Shown here: one piece after another, positions 17,520-25,478 of the stretch
Numbering within the stretch: the stretch's first letter is position 1
Layout of the letters: every line of letters starts with the position of its first letter
Assembly (NCBI RefSeq): GCF_017302315.1
Contig: NZ_JAFLDT010000006.1
Location: 1-64,000, forward strand
Direction: 5' to 3'
DNA length: 64,000 bases
Source: Zoogloea sp.
GTDB taxonomy: Bacteria; Pseudomonadota; Gammaproteobacteria; Burkholderiales; Rhodocyclaceae
Notes under the pieces: generated by a model
Seen by the model: the letters and a program-made list of their open reading frames with translations, nothing else
Databases searched by the model: none
Told to the model about the DNA's origin: nothing
Position numbers and translations under genes: made by a program

Positions 17520-19521
17520 AATCCTTATCGCCAACCGCGGTGAAATCGCCTGCCGTGTCATCAAGACTGCCCGCAAGATGGGCATCGCTACCGTTGCTGT
17601 CTACTCCGAGGCCGACAAGGACGCCCTGTTCGTGGACATGGCCGACGAGGCCGTGTGCATCGGCCCGGCGGCTTCCAAGGAATCCTACCTGGTCGCCGAC
17701 AAGATCATCGCCGCCTGCAAGCAGACCGGCGCTCAGGCTGTCCACCCCGGCTACGGCTTCCTGTCGGAGAACGCCGAGTTCTCCCGTCGTCTTGAAGAAG
17801 AAGGCATCAAGTTCATCGGTCCGAAGCACTACTCCATCGCCAAGATGGGTGACAAGATCGAGTCCAAGAAGCTCGCCATCGCGGCCCAGGTCAACACCAT
17901 CCCGGGCTACAACGACGCCATCGCCGGTCCGGATGAAGCCGTCGAGATCGCCAGGAAGATCGGTTACCCGGTGATGATCAAGGCCTCCGCCGGCGGCGGT
18001 GGCAAGGGCCTGCGTGTGGCCTACAACGACGCCGAAGCCCATGAAGGCTTCTCCTCCTGCGTCAATGAAGCCCGCAACTCCTTTGGCGATGACCGCGTCT
18101 TCATCGAGAAGTACGTGCTTGAGCCGCGCCACATCGAGATCCAGGTGCTGGGCGACTCCCACGGCAACTACGTTTATCTCAACGAGCGCGACTGCTCCAT
18201 CCAGCGCCGTCACCAGAAGGTCATCGAAGAGGCGCCGAGCCCCTTCGTCGACGCCGAAATGCGCAAGGCCATGGGCGAGCAGGCCGTGGCCCTGGCCCGT
18301 GCGGTCAACTACGAGTCCGCGGGTACCGTGGAGTTCGTGGTGTCCGGTGCCACCAAGGAGTTCTACTTCCTCGAGATGAACACCCGTCTCCAGGTGGAAC
18401 ACCCGGTCACCGAGCTGATCACCGGCCTCGACCTGGTCGAGCAGATGATCCGCGTCGCCTATGGCGAGAAGCTGCCGTTGACCCAGGCCGACGTCAAGAT
18501 CAACGGCTGGTCCATGGAATGCCGGATCAACGCCGAAGACCCCTTCCGCGGCTTCCTGCCCTCCACCGGCCGGCTGGTGAAGTTCCTGCCGCCCAAGGAG
18601 ACCACCGACGACAAGGGCACCACCCGCGTCGATACCGGTGTGTACGATGGTGGCGAGATCTCCATGTTCTACGACTCGATGATCGCCAAGCTCATCGTGC
18701 ACGCTCCGACCCGCGCCCAGGCCATCGACCGCATGCGCGACGCCCTCAACGGCTTCGTGATCCGTGGCATCTCCTCGAACATCCCGTTCCAGGCCGCGCT
18801 GATGCAGCATCCGGTTTTCCATTCCGGCATCTTTGACACCGGCTTCATCCCCAAGTACTACCCGACGGGTTTCGACGCCTCGATGGTGCCCCACGACGAT
18901 CCGGCGCTGCTGGTTTCCGTGGCCGCCTATGTCTACCGTGCCTTCACCGACCGCTCCGCATCGATCTCCGGTCAGTTGCAGGGCCACGAGCGCATCGTCA
19001 GCGACAGCTGGATGGTGGTGCGCCTGAACAAGGATGGCAACGAGCATCACCCGGTGCTCGCCAAGCCCATTCCCGGTGGCTACCACGTGGAATACAAGGG
19101 CAAGAGCTATGAGCTCAAGTCCGACTGGAAGCTGGGTGAATCCCTGTTCAACGGTACCTGCAACGGCGAGTCCTTCACCCTCCAGGTGGAACGCCACAAG
19201 ACCCGTTACAGCCTGTTCCACTGGGGTACCCGCGCCGATTTCATGGTGATGAGCGCCCGCGCAGCCGAGCTGCTGGCCCTGATGCCCGAGAAGTTGCCGC
19301 CCGACCTGTCCAAGTACCTGCTGTCGCCGATGCCGGGCCTGCTGCGTGAAGTAGCGGTGAAGGTGGGTCAGGAAGTGAAGGCCGGCGAGAAGCTGGCGGT
19401 CATTGAGGCGATGAAGATGGAGAACATTCTCAAGGCGGAGCAGGACTGCAAGGTCAAGAAGATCGTCGGTGAGGCCGGCCAGAGTCTGGCTGTGGACGAA
19501 GTCATCATCGAGTTCGAGTAA
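17509..19521 (+). CDS. pccA: Propionyl-CoA carboxylase, biotin carboxylase/carrier (alpha) subunit
   Basis: A 670-residue subunit with an ATP-grasp biotin carboxylase domain (residues 1 to about 450; KASAGGGGKGLR is the ATP loop), a linker that binds the beta subunit, and a C-terminal biotinyl domain. The biotin attachment site is Lys636 in EAMKMEN. It carboxylates biotin with ATP and bicarbonate. The ATG at 17509 starts MFNKILIANRGE, the standard family start, with GGAG eight bases before. A short ORF with a second copy of this start overlaps it, so initiation may be coupled. Confidence 0.97.
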   Translation: MFNKILIANRGEIACRVIKTARKMGIATVAVYSEADKDALFVDMADEAVCIGPAASKESYLVADKIIAACKQTGAQAVHPGYGFLSENAEFSRRLEEEGIKFIGPKHYSIAKMGDKIESKKLAIAAQVNTIPGYNDAIAGPDEAVEIARKIGYPVMIKASAGGGGKGLRVAYNDAEAHEGFSSCVNEARNSFGDDRVFIEKYVLEPRHIEIQVLGDSHGNYVYLNERDCSIQRRHQKVIEEAPSPFVDAEMRKAMGEQAVALARAVNYESAGTVEFVVSGATKEFYFLEMNTRLQVEHPVTELITGLDLVEQMIRVAYGEKLPLTQADVKINGWSMECRINAEDPFRGFLPSTGRLVKFLPPKETTDDKGTTRVDTGVYDGGEISMFYDSMIAKLIVHAPTRAQAIDRMRDALNGFVIRGISSNIPFQAALMQHPVFHSGIFDTGFIPKYYPTGFDASMVPHDDPALLVSVAAYVYRAFTDRSASISGQLQGHERIVSDSWMVVRLNKDGNEHHPVLAKPIPGGYHVEYKGKSYELKSDWKLGESLFNGTCNGESFTLQVERHKTRYSLFHWGTRADFMVMSARAAELLALMPEKLPPDLSKYLLSPMPGLLREVAVKVGQEVKAGEKLAVIEAMKMENILKAEQDCKVKKIVGEAGQSLAVDEVIIEFE

Positions 19522-19624
19522 TCAGCATGGGGTTCTGCCTGGCGTCTCCCGCCGGGCAGAATCGACAGGTTTCGTTCGATGGGGAGGGAGACTCGTCCTT
19601 GTGGCGGGTTCCTGTCGAGGGAGT

Positions 19625-19653
19625 GGGGTCGTCCTTGGACGGCCCCTTTTTTT
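19625..19653 (+). terminator. Intrinsic terminator of the propionyl-CoA operon
   Basis: GGGGTCGTCC pairs with GGACGGCCCC (one G-U pair) over a TT loop, followed by seven T residues. A second hairpin without a T run, TTCTGCCTGGCG with CGCCGGGCAGAA, lies upstream at 19533-19561 just after the pccA stop. Confidence 0.92.
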
Positions 19654-19715
19654 CGCCTATCCAAGCCTGAAGGCGGACAGGTAAGATCAAAGCATTGGGT
19701 ACAGAGTGGCTTCCC

Positions 19716-20459
19716 GTGACGCGAAACCTGATTTACCGCCATCTGCTTGTAGTGCTGGCATCGCTGATGCTCGCGCCGCCGATGCATGCGGCCGAGCGGG
19801 TGTTGCGGGTAGCGGTGCTCAATCATTCGCCTCCCATGTCCTACACCGACGACACGGGGGTGCTGACGGGTTTCAACGTGGAGATCATGCGTGCCTTGTG
19901 CGATGTGATGGCGGTCAGGTGCGTGCCCGTCCCGATGTCCCTTGATCGGGTGGTGGATGCCGTCGCCGAAGGCGAGTTCGATTTTGCCGCGGTGAGCCTC
20001 CTGGCCACGCCGGAGCGGCGTGCCCGCGTGTTGATGAGCAAGCCTTACTATCGTTCGCTCAGCGTCTGGTTTGCCCGGCCCGGCGTTGTGCCGGGCGGGG
20101 CGTTGGCCGGTGTGGTCCGTGGTGGGGTCCAGGCCCGCTACATCCAGGCCCATGGCTGGCGTAGCGTCGCCCTCGACACCCATGCGGAAGTGATCACCGC
20201 CCTGGTTCAGGGCAAGATCGAGGCGGCCCTGCTGCCCATGTCCACCGCCGTCGCGCTGCAGCAGGACGCGCGCATCCACCCGCTGGGCCTGGCCACAACC
20301 CTGCTGCGTGATCCCCAGCTAGCGGGTGATGTGTGTCTGGGCGTCAATCCCCGCTCCCCGGAACTGCTCGCCCAGCTCAATGAGGCGATCGACAGGGTCA
20401 AGCGGGATGGGCGTTTCGACCGGATCAACAGCCGCTTCATTCCCTTCCGTCTCCAATGA
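19716..20459 (+). CDS. Periplasmic solute-binding protein (family 3 type)
   Basis: A 247-residue protein with a signal peptide (hydrophobic LLVVLASLMLAPP, likely cleaved after MHAA) and the bilobed family 3 fold: GVLTGFNVEIMRALCD near the start and AEGEFDFAAVSLLATPERR in the middle. Such proteins bind amino acids for ABC importers, but no permease gene is nearby. Its stop overlaps the start of a diguanylate cyclase gene (ATGA), so it more likely senses a ligand and signals through that partner. GTG 19716 is chosen because it starts the signal peptide; a TTG at 19695 is also possible. Confidence 0.88.
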   Translation: MTRNLIYRHLLVVLASLMLAPPMHAAERVLRVAVLNHSPPMSYTDDTGVLTGFNVEIMRALCDVMAVRCVPVPMSLDRVVDAVAEGEFDFAAVSLLATPERRARVLMSKPYYRSLSVWFARPGVVPGGALAGVVRGGVQARYIQAHGWRSVALDTHAEVITALVQGKIEAALLPMSTAVALQQDARIHPLGLATTLLRDPQLAGDVCLGVNPRSPELLAQLNEAIDRVKRDGRFDRINSRFIPFRLQ

Positions 20460-21772
20460 GTCAGGACGAGCGCCTCCCCGCAGCACAGTCCGTCGAGGGG
20501 GGCGGGACCGTCGGGCGTTGGCCCGCAGGCACGGTCCTGGCTGTCCTCGGGGGTGTATTTGCGCTCATCGCGGTGAGTCTGGTGGCGCTTCTTGCCGTGG
20601 ACCAGCGCCTGGTGACCGAGGCGGTGACCCGTCTTCACGACGAGACCGTGCCATGGACCCTCGAGCGCCAGCGCCTGGCGCGTAATCTTGAGGAGTTGCG
20701 GATGGGCGGGCAGCGGGTGCTGACCGCTTCCGACCCGCCCACCCGCAGCGATGCCTTGTTCGTGGTGCGGATCCTGGCCGCTCACCCGGGCATGGGGGAG
20801 GATCCACGCACCGCCGAACTGGCTGCGGAGGTCGAAGGTTTTCTGGTGAGGTCGGCTGCGACCGAAGGTGCTCCGGACATGAAGGCCTGGGATGTCTATT
20901 CACGGCGTCTGCGCCTGCTTGCCGACGATCTCTCCGTCGAGGGTGGGCAAAGGGTGAGTGCCGAGCTCGACCGCATGACCGAGGCGGTGGAGCAGACCCG
21001 TTACAAGCTCTTGCTCAACGTGCTGCTGGTCGGCGTCTTCCTGGCAAGTTTCCTGTTCATCCTGCGCCGCTATCTGATCCAGCCCCTGCAGCGCATCCAC
21101 GCCGTGCTGGTCAGCCTGGATGGGCGCGAGCCTCTGCCGCTCCTGAGTTCATCCTCCATGGCGGAAATTCACGCGGTGGAGGAGGCCATCATGCGATTTC
21201 ACGCCACCCTGCGGGAGAACGAGGAGGTTCGTCTCAAACTGGAGCGTCTGGCAACCACCGATGGCCTGACCGGCCTGCCCAATCGGCGCCACTTTCTCGG
21301 GCTGGCTTCGGATGAGATGGCCCGGGCCCGACGCTATGGGCGTCCGATCACGGTGGGTATCGCCGATCTCGATCACTTCAAGCAGGTGAATGACCGCTTT
21401 GGCCACGGGGTTGGCGACCAGGTGCTGCAGCGTTTTGCCAGTGTGATGCTGGAAACCCTGCGGGAGACTGATCGGGTTGGGCGTTTTGGTGGTGAGGAAT
21501 TTGCCTTCATCTTCCCCGAAACCCTGCCGGACGAGGCGCTGAGGCTTGCGGGGCGCTTGCGTCAGCGCCTGGGGGAGTCCCCCGTGGCCCTGCCGGATGG
21601 CACTCTTCTGGCGGTGACGGCGAGCTTCGGTCTTGCCGATGCCACCGGGCAACGCCTCGAGGAGAGTCTGGCGCAGGCCGATGCTGCACTCTATGAGGCC
21701 AAGGGTGGCGGCAGGGATCGTAGCGTCCTGGCGACCCGTGCGGAGGCGCAAGCCAGCCCTCAGCGTGTGTGA
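20456..21772 (+). CDS. Membrane diguanylate cyclase (GGDEF)
   Basis: A 438-residue inner-membrane protein. Two transmembrane segments (about residues 24-48 and 182-204) flank a periplasmic sensor of about 130 residues; a HAMP-like linker and a C-terminal GGDEF domain follow. The active site is GGEEF, intact, and an RETD five residues before it is the inhibitory I-site, so the enzyme should make cyclic di-GMP and be feedback inhibited. It is co-translated with the binding protein upstream, which may pass its ligand signal to the periplasmic domain. Confidence 0.94.
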   Translation: MSQDERLPAAQSVEGGGTVGRWPAGTVLAVLGGVFALIAVSLVALLAVDQRLVTEAVTRLHDETVPWTLERQRLARNLEELRMGGQRVLTASDPPTRSDALFVVRILAAHPGMGEDPRTAELAAEVEGFLVRSAATEGAPDMKAWDVYSRRLRLLADDLSVEGGQRVSAELDRMTEAVEQTRYKLLLNVLLVGVFLASFLFILRRYLIQPLQRIHAVLVSLDGREPLPLLSSSSMAEIHAVEEAIMRFHATLRENEEVRLKLERLATTDGLTGLPNRRHFLGLASDEMARARRYGRPITVGIADLDHFKQVNDRFGHGVGDQVLQRFASVMLETLRETDRVGRFGGEEFAFIFPETLPDEALRLAGRLRQRLGESPVALPDGTLLAVTASFGLADATGQRLEESLAQADAALYEAKGGGRDRSVLATRAEAQASPQRV

Positions 21773-21792
21773 GGGCATCGCGGCGAGCAGTT

Positions 21793-22031
21793 ATCCTTGA
21801 AACCTCAGTTGACCGCTTATCTCTCCTTCATCAACCCTTTGAACACTGGCCTTGGTGCCATCAAGTCCACTCACCCGATGGGTGACGGCGCTACGCGGCC
21901 GCTGGCACATCTTGTCGGGCGCCCGGCTTTGTCGCTCCTTCTTGCAGGCATGGGCCTGCCGCGTCGTCGCTTCGCGCCGGCCATCCCGCCCAGACGCACC
22001 ATCGACCACGTCCACCTGAGGTTTCAAGGAT
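21793..22031. mobile_element. 239-bp element with perfect 16-bp terminal inverted repeats
   Basis: ATCCTTGAAACCTCAG at 21793-21808 is repeated exactly as its complement CTGAGGTTTCAAGGAT at 22016-22031. The roughly 207 bases between them hold no convincing gene. The element fills most of the 349-base gap between the diguanylate cyclase and the Hsp70-like gene. Size, terminal repeats and lack of coding fit a MITE or a large paired repeat. I do not see a clear target-site duplication in the flanks (TT before, CA after), and no second copy is in the window. Confidence 0.7.
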
Positions 22032-22121
22032 CATTCGCCCTGAAGCGCGCAGCCGCGCAGGGCGCAAGGTGAGTGGTGGAGGAGTGAAATCGGCCCCGCA
22101 CGCAGACTTGATCGCAGGCGT

Positions 22122-23384
22122 TCAGCCATAGCGCCGGGCTGCCTCCACGGCCAGGCCGGCGCCGATGCTGCCGAAAAGATCGCCCTCTATGCTGCGGGCC
22201 TGGGGCAGTTCCGCGGCGATGCGGGCCCGAAGCTGCGGGACCCCACTGGCGCCACCCGTGAAGTACAGGGTGTCCACCTTTTCCCGGGCGACACCGGTAC
22301 GGTCCAGCAGGTTGCCAACCGTCGCGGCCACACGCTCCACCAGGCTGCGCGTGGCCAGGGCAAAGTCTTCACGGTCGATGCGGTGGGCGAGACCCGCTTC
22401 GAGCCGGTCCAAGTGCAGCAGGGTGGTGTCACCGGCGGACAGGTCGATCTTGGCCTGCTCCACCTGAAGGGCCAACCAATGACCTTCCCGCTGGCCGATC
22501 AGGCGGGCCAGGCGATCCAGCTCCCTGCGGGTTGCCGCATCCCGGTAGATGTGCTGAAAGTCGGCGAATGCCTGGCGAGTGTAGGCAAAGTTGATGGTGT
22601 GCCAGGTGGCGAGCTGGAAGAACAGGCTCGAGGGAATTTCGACGCCGCTCTTCATGCGGCCACGGTAGCCGAGCAGGGGCATCACGCATTCCAGGCTCAG
22701 GGCCCTGTCGAAATCGGTGCCGCCCACGTGTAGGCCGGCATTGCCGAGGAGATCCTCGCGGCGATCCACCTGCCGTGCCCGTTCGGGGGACAGGCGTACC
22801 AGCGAGAAGTCTGCCGTGCCGCCGCCGATGTCGGCGATCAGTACCAGCTCTTCCCGGTCCAGGCCGGCCTCGTAGTGAAGTGCCGCCCCGATGGGCTCGA
22901 ACTGGAAGCTCACCTCCTTGAAGCCCACCTGTCGGGCAATGGCCTCCAGGGTGTCCTGGGCCCGGCGGTCGGCCGTCTCGTTGTCGTCCACGAAATGCAC
23001 CGGACGACCGAACACGGCTTGCTCGAAGGGGCGCCCCGCCTGGGCTTCCGCACGGCTCTTGAGTTCGCCGATGAAGCTGGCAAGCAGATCCCTGAAGGGC
23101 AGGGCCCGGCCGCCGACTTCGGTGCTGCCTTCCATCAGGCTGCTGCCCAGCAGGCTTTTCAGCGCCCGCATCAGACGTCCCTCGTAGCCTTCCAGGTACT
23201 CGGCCAGTGCATCGCGCCCGAAGTGGGTGGTTTCCTCGTCCGCATTGAAGAACACCGCCGAGGGCAAGGTCGGCTTGCCGGCTTCCAGGGGCAGCAGGGT
23301 GGGTGCGTCGGGCCGCAGCCAGCCCACCGTCGAGTTGGATGTTCCGAAGTCGATGCCACAGGCACGGGCGGGGGCAGGGCTCAT
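22122..23384 (-). CDS. Hsp70-family protein, YegD-like
   Basis: A 420-residue actin-fold ATPase. The phosphate-1 motif GIDFGTSNSTVGW, the phosphate-2 motif IADIGGGTADFSL and the adenosine motif FTGGASGVPQLRA are conserved, but the chain ends soon after the nucleotide-binding domain, without the DnaK substrate domain. This matches YegD-type Hsp70 relatives (about 450 residues), whose clients are unknown. ATG 23384 matches the family start; the frame is open to 23474. It stands alone, with the terminal-inverted-repeat element downstream. Confidence 0.92.
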   Translation of the reverse strand: MSPAPARACGIDFGTSNSTVGWLRPDAPTLLPLEAGKPTLPSAVFFNADEETTHFGRDALAEYLEGYEGRLMRALKSLLGSSLMEGSTEVGGRALPFRDLLASFIGELKSRAEAQAGRPFEQAVFGRPVHFVDDNETADRRAQDTLEAIARQVGFKEVSFQFEPIGAALHYEAGLDREELVLIADIGGGTADFSLVRLSPERARQVDRREDLLGNAGLHVGGTDFDRALSLECVMPLLGYRGRMKSGVEIPSSLFFQLATWHTINFAYTRQAFADFQHIYRDAATRRELDRLARLIGQREGHWLALQVEQAKIDLSAGDTTLLHLDRLEAGLAHRIDREDFALATRSLVERVAATVGNLLDRTGVAREKVDTLYFTGGASGVPQLRARIAAELPQARSIEGDLFGSIGAGLAVEAARRYG

Positions 23385-23494
23385 GGACAGTGCAGGAAAT
23401 GGCGGGGGGCGAATCCTACGCCGGATTGGCGTGTTTGCGGTGATGTCCGGAGAGATCGCCCCTGCGCCAGGCACATCCTCGTGGGGTGTCCACG

Positions 23495-23524
23495 AAAAGG
23501 GGGCGTCATTGAGACGCCCCCATT
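23495..23524 (-). terminator. Intrinsic terminator of the lipoprotein operon
   Basis: Read on the minus strand, GGGGGCGTC and GACGCCCCC form a 9-base perfect stem with a 5-base loop, followed by TTTT. It lies 30 bases after the stop of the FlgO-like lipoprotein gene. Confidence 0.88.
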
Positions 23525-23553
23525 TGCGACCTGCACTGGCCGAGCCCGCGGGT

Positions 23554-24141
23554 TCAGCGTTTGCGGATCAGACTGTGGACCTGCTTGTCGAGGGGCAGGG
23601 CGTAGTCGTAGGCGGCGAGGATGATGTTGCTTGCCGGGTTGACCACCTTGAGATTGACATAGACCATCGTCGAGCTCTCGGCGTAGGTGCCCACGATGAC
23701 AGCCTGGGCGTTGTGGGTGGAGGCCACTTCCTTGATCTCCCGGGTCAGCAGGAGCTCTCCCTCGTTGCGCTTCATGTAGACGCCATTTCGCACCTTGAGT
23801 TCGAGCACGCCGTAGCCCAATTGACTCATGCGCGAAGCGACCTGTTCGGAGATCAGGCGCCCGAGGGTCGAGGACTGTTCCAGCTGGTCGATGTTGACCA
23901 GGGTGGCGATGATGAAGGGGGCGCCGCCGGTGCCGCCGTCGGCAGCGTTGCTCGCCATCGCGGGGGCGGCCGGATAGCGCTTCATCAGCTCGCCCACAGC
24001 GTTGTAGTTGGCGACGCTGAAGGCGTTGTTCTGGGCTTGCTCGTAAGTGGGTTCGGAAAGGGTGCTGACCTTGGGCGTGGTCTCGCAGGCTGCCAGCAGA
24101 AGGCTTGCCGAGGCCAGGGTGACATAGATCAGCGAGCGCAT
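23554..24141 (-). CDS. FlgO-type outer-membrane lipoprotein
   Basis: A 195-residue lipoprotein with signal peptide and lipobox (SLLLAAC, Cys at about residue 19). The mature part resembles FlgO domains: IIATLVNIDQLEQSSTLGRL, then EQVASRMSQLGY and NAQAVIVGTY. In vibrios FlgO is an outer-membrane protein needed for flagellar stability, but no flagellar gene is near here, and related proteins serve other envelope roles. The start at 24141 has GAGGAG upstream and overlaps the end of the second lipoprotein gene, so the two are co-translated. Confidence 0.82.
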   Translation of the reverse strand: MRSLIYVTLASASLLLAACETTPKVSTLSEPTYEQAQNNAFSVANYNAVGELMKRYPAAPAMASNAADGGTGGAPFIIATLVNIDQLEQSSTLGRLISEQVASRMSQLGYGVLELKVRNGVYMKRNEGELLLTREIKEVASTHNAQAVIVGTYAESSTMVYVNLKVVNPASNIILAAYDYALPLDKQVHSLIRKR

Positions 24142-24887
24142 GGTTTGCTCCTCTCGCCACAATCACCCACCACCGGGATGCTCACGCCGCGGCCCGGCTT
24201 CTTCCAGTACAGATCGCTGTCTTCATCCATGGTGTAGTAGATGTTGGTGCGGCGGCTGACAAGCCGGGCGTTGTCGGCCACTGCAGCGGTCAGGATGATC
24301 TCGGAGCGTGGTACCGGGCCGGAGGCGTACTGGCCGCGCCCCATGCCCTCTTCCGAAAGCCAGGCGAAGCCTTCGATGCCGGCGACGGCAGTCAGTGCCT
24401 TGACGCCGGCCGAGATGCCCGCATTGGGCGAGATGTCCGCGGCAGCAACGGCGCCGATGGCCCACAGGCCGGCGGTCAGGGCCGTGGCGTCCCCGTAGTA
24501 GTAGGTGTTCTGCGCCCGATCGGGACGGAAGCGGTAGATGGCGTAGCGAACGTCCACCGACAGGGCGTTGCGGGCCTCGGTGCTGACCGGCAGACCCTGG
24601 GCGACCAGGGCAGTGGTCAGCAGTTCGCGGAAACCGTCCACGAAGGCTTGTTCGCCGCCCGGGTTCGGGACATGGATGGCCCGGCCGCCCAGCTTGTCGC
24701 GCAGATCGGTGGCGAGCTGGCCGGCAAAGTGCTCGGCGATCTTGCGCCAGTGCTCGGCAGCCTGGAGTTTGTCCTGCTTCGAGTGCTCGAAGCGGGTCGG
24801 GGCGGGGACATCCGCGTAGCGCGGCGCGCAGCCGATCATCATGCCGGCAAGGGCGATGGCGATGCCGGACGTTGCAAGTTTATTCAC
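24129..24887 (-). CDS. Lipoprotein of unknown function
   Basis: A 252-residue protein with a lipoprotein signal (AIALAGMMIGC, Cys20). The mature part has a charged helical stretch, then a glycine- and alanine-rich hydrophobic segment (TAGLWAIGAVAAADISP) and a C-terminal half with DNARLVSRRTNIYYTMDED. I do not recognise the family. It is the first gene of a two-gene operon with the FlgO-like lipoprotein (13-base overlap), so the products may form one envelope complex. The 240 bases upstream up to the HNH gene contain no gene that I can see. Confidence 0.78.
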   Translation of the reverse strand: MNKLATSGIAIALAGMMIGCAPRYADVPAPTRFEHSKQDKLQAAEHWRKIAEHFAGQLATDLRDKLGGRAIHVPNPGGEQAFVDGFRELLTTALVAQGLPVSTEARNALSVDVRYAIYRFRPDRAQNTYYYGDATALTAGLWAIGAVAAADISPNAGISAGVKALTAVAGIEGFAWLSEEGMGRGQYASGPVPRSEIILTAAVADNARLVSRRTNIYYTMDEDSDLYWKKPGRGVSIPVVGDCGERSKPCAR

Positions 24888-25127
24888 GACAACCCTCTCA
24901 AAACGCTCGCTCTAAAAGGGAGCTGTTTTCGACGACCACGCAGGACAAACGATGACAAGGCATCGTCCCGTGGCTTTCCGTTTGGATGTGGAAAACATAC
25001 CTGAGCCTGGGGCGGGGAAGGTCTTCCACGTCCGCGAGCTTAGCACCGGAACACCGGGATGGGGGGCTTGCAGACAGGAATCTGCCATTGCGTGGGGCAT
25101 ATTCCTCCCGGCGATGCGCCGGGCCGC

Positions 25128-25478
25128 TCAGTTCTTCTTGAGCAGGTCGCCCAACCCGGAAAAGGGAGAGTGGGTGGCAGCCTTGGCAGGCTGCTTGGCG
25201 GCGACCTGACCGCGGGTGGCTTCCAGTTGCCGCTGGTGCTCATTGTCGTGGCAGTAGAGGCACAGCAGCTCCCAGTTGCTGCCGTCGGGCGGGTTGTTGT
25301 CGTGGTTGTGGTCGCGATGGTGAACGGTGAGCTCGCGCAGGTTGGTGGACGTGAACTCCCGGGCGCAGCGGCCGCAGATCCAGGGGTAGAGTTTGAGGGC
25401 CTTCTCCCGGTAGCCCTCGGCGCGCTGGTCTGCTGCGCGGCGGGCTTCGGCGACGAGGCGGTCAAGTTTGTCGGTCAT
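25128..25478 (-). CDS. HNH nuclease-family protein, YajD-like
   Basis: A 116-residue protein with an HNH zinc-type fold: CGRCAREF, then LTVHHRDHNHDNN and LLCLYCHDNEHQRQ. The two Cys pairs and the HH motif match YajD-type HNH proteins, which are presumed DNA endonucleases with no known role. The ATG at 25478 overlaps the stop of the arginase/aminotransferase fusion gene (ATGA), so it is translationally coupled to an amino-acid enzyme, an odd pairing that may be only positional. Confidence 0.9.
   Translation of the reverse strand: MTDKLDRLVAEARRAADQRAEGYREKALKLYPWICGRCAREFTSTNLRELTVHHRDHNHDNNPPDGSNWELLCLYCHDNEHQRQLEATRGQVAAKQPAKAATHSPFSGLGDLLKKN

Noticed and set aside
17491-19221. 576-codon open frame antisense to pccA
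   Set aside because: Low-complexity shadow without a ribosome binding site or motif.
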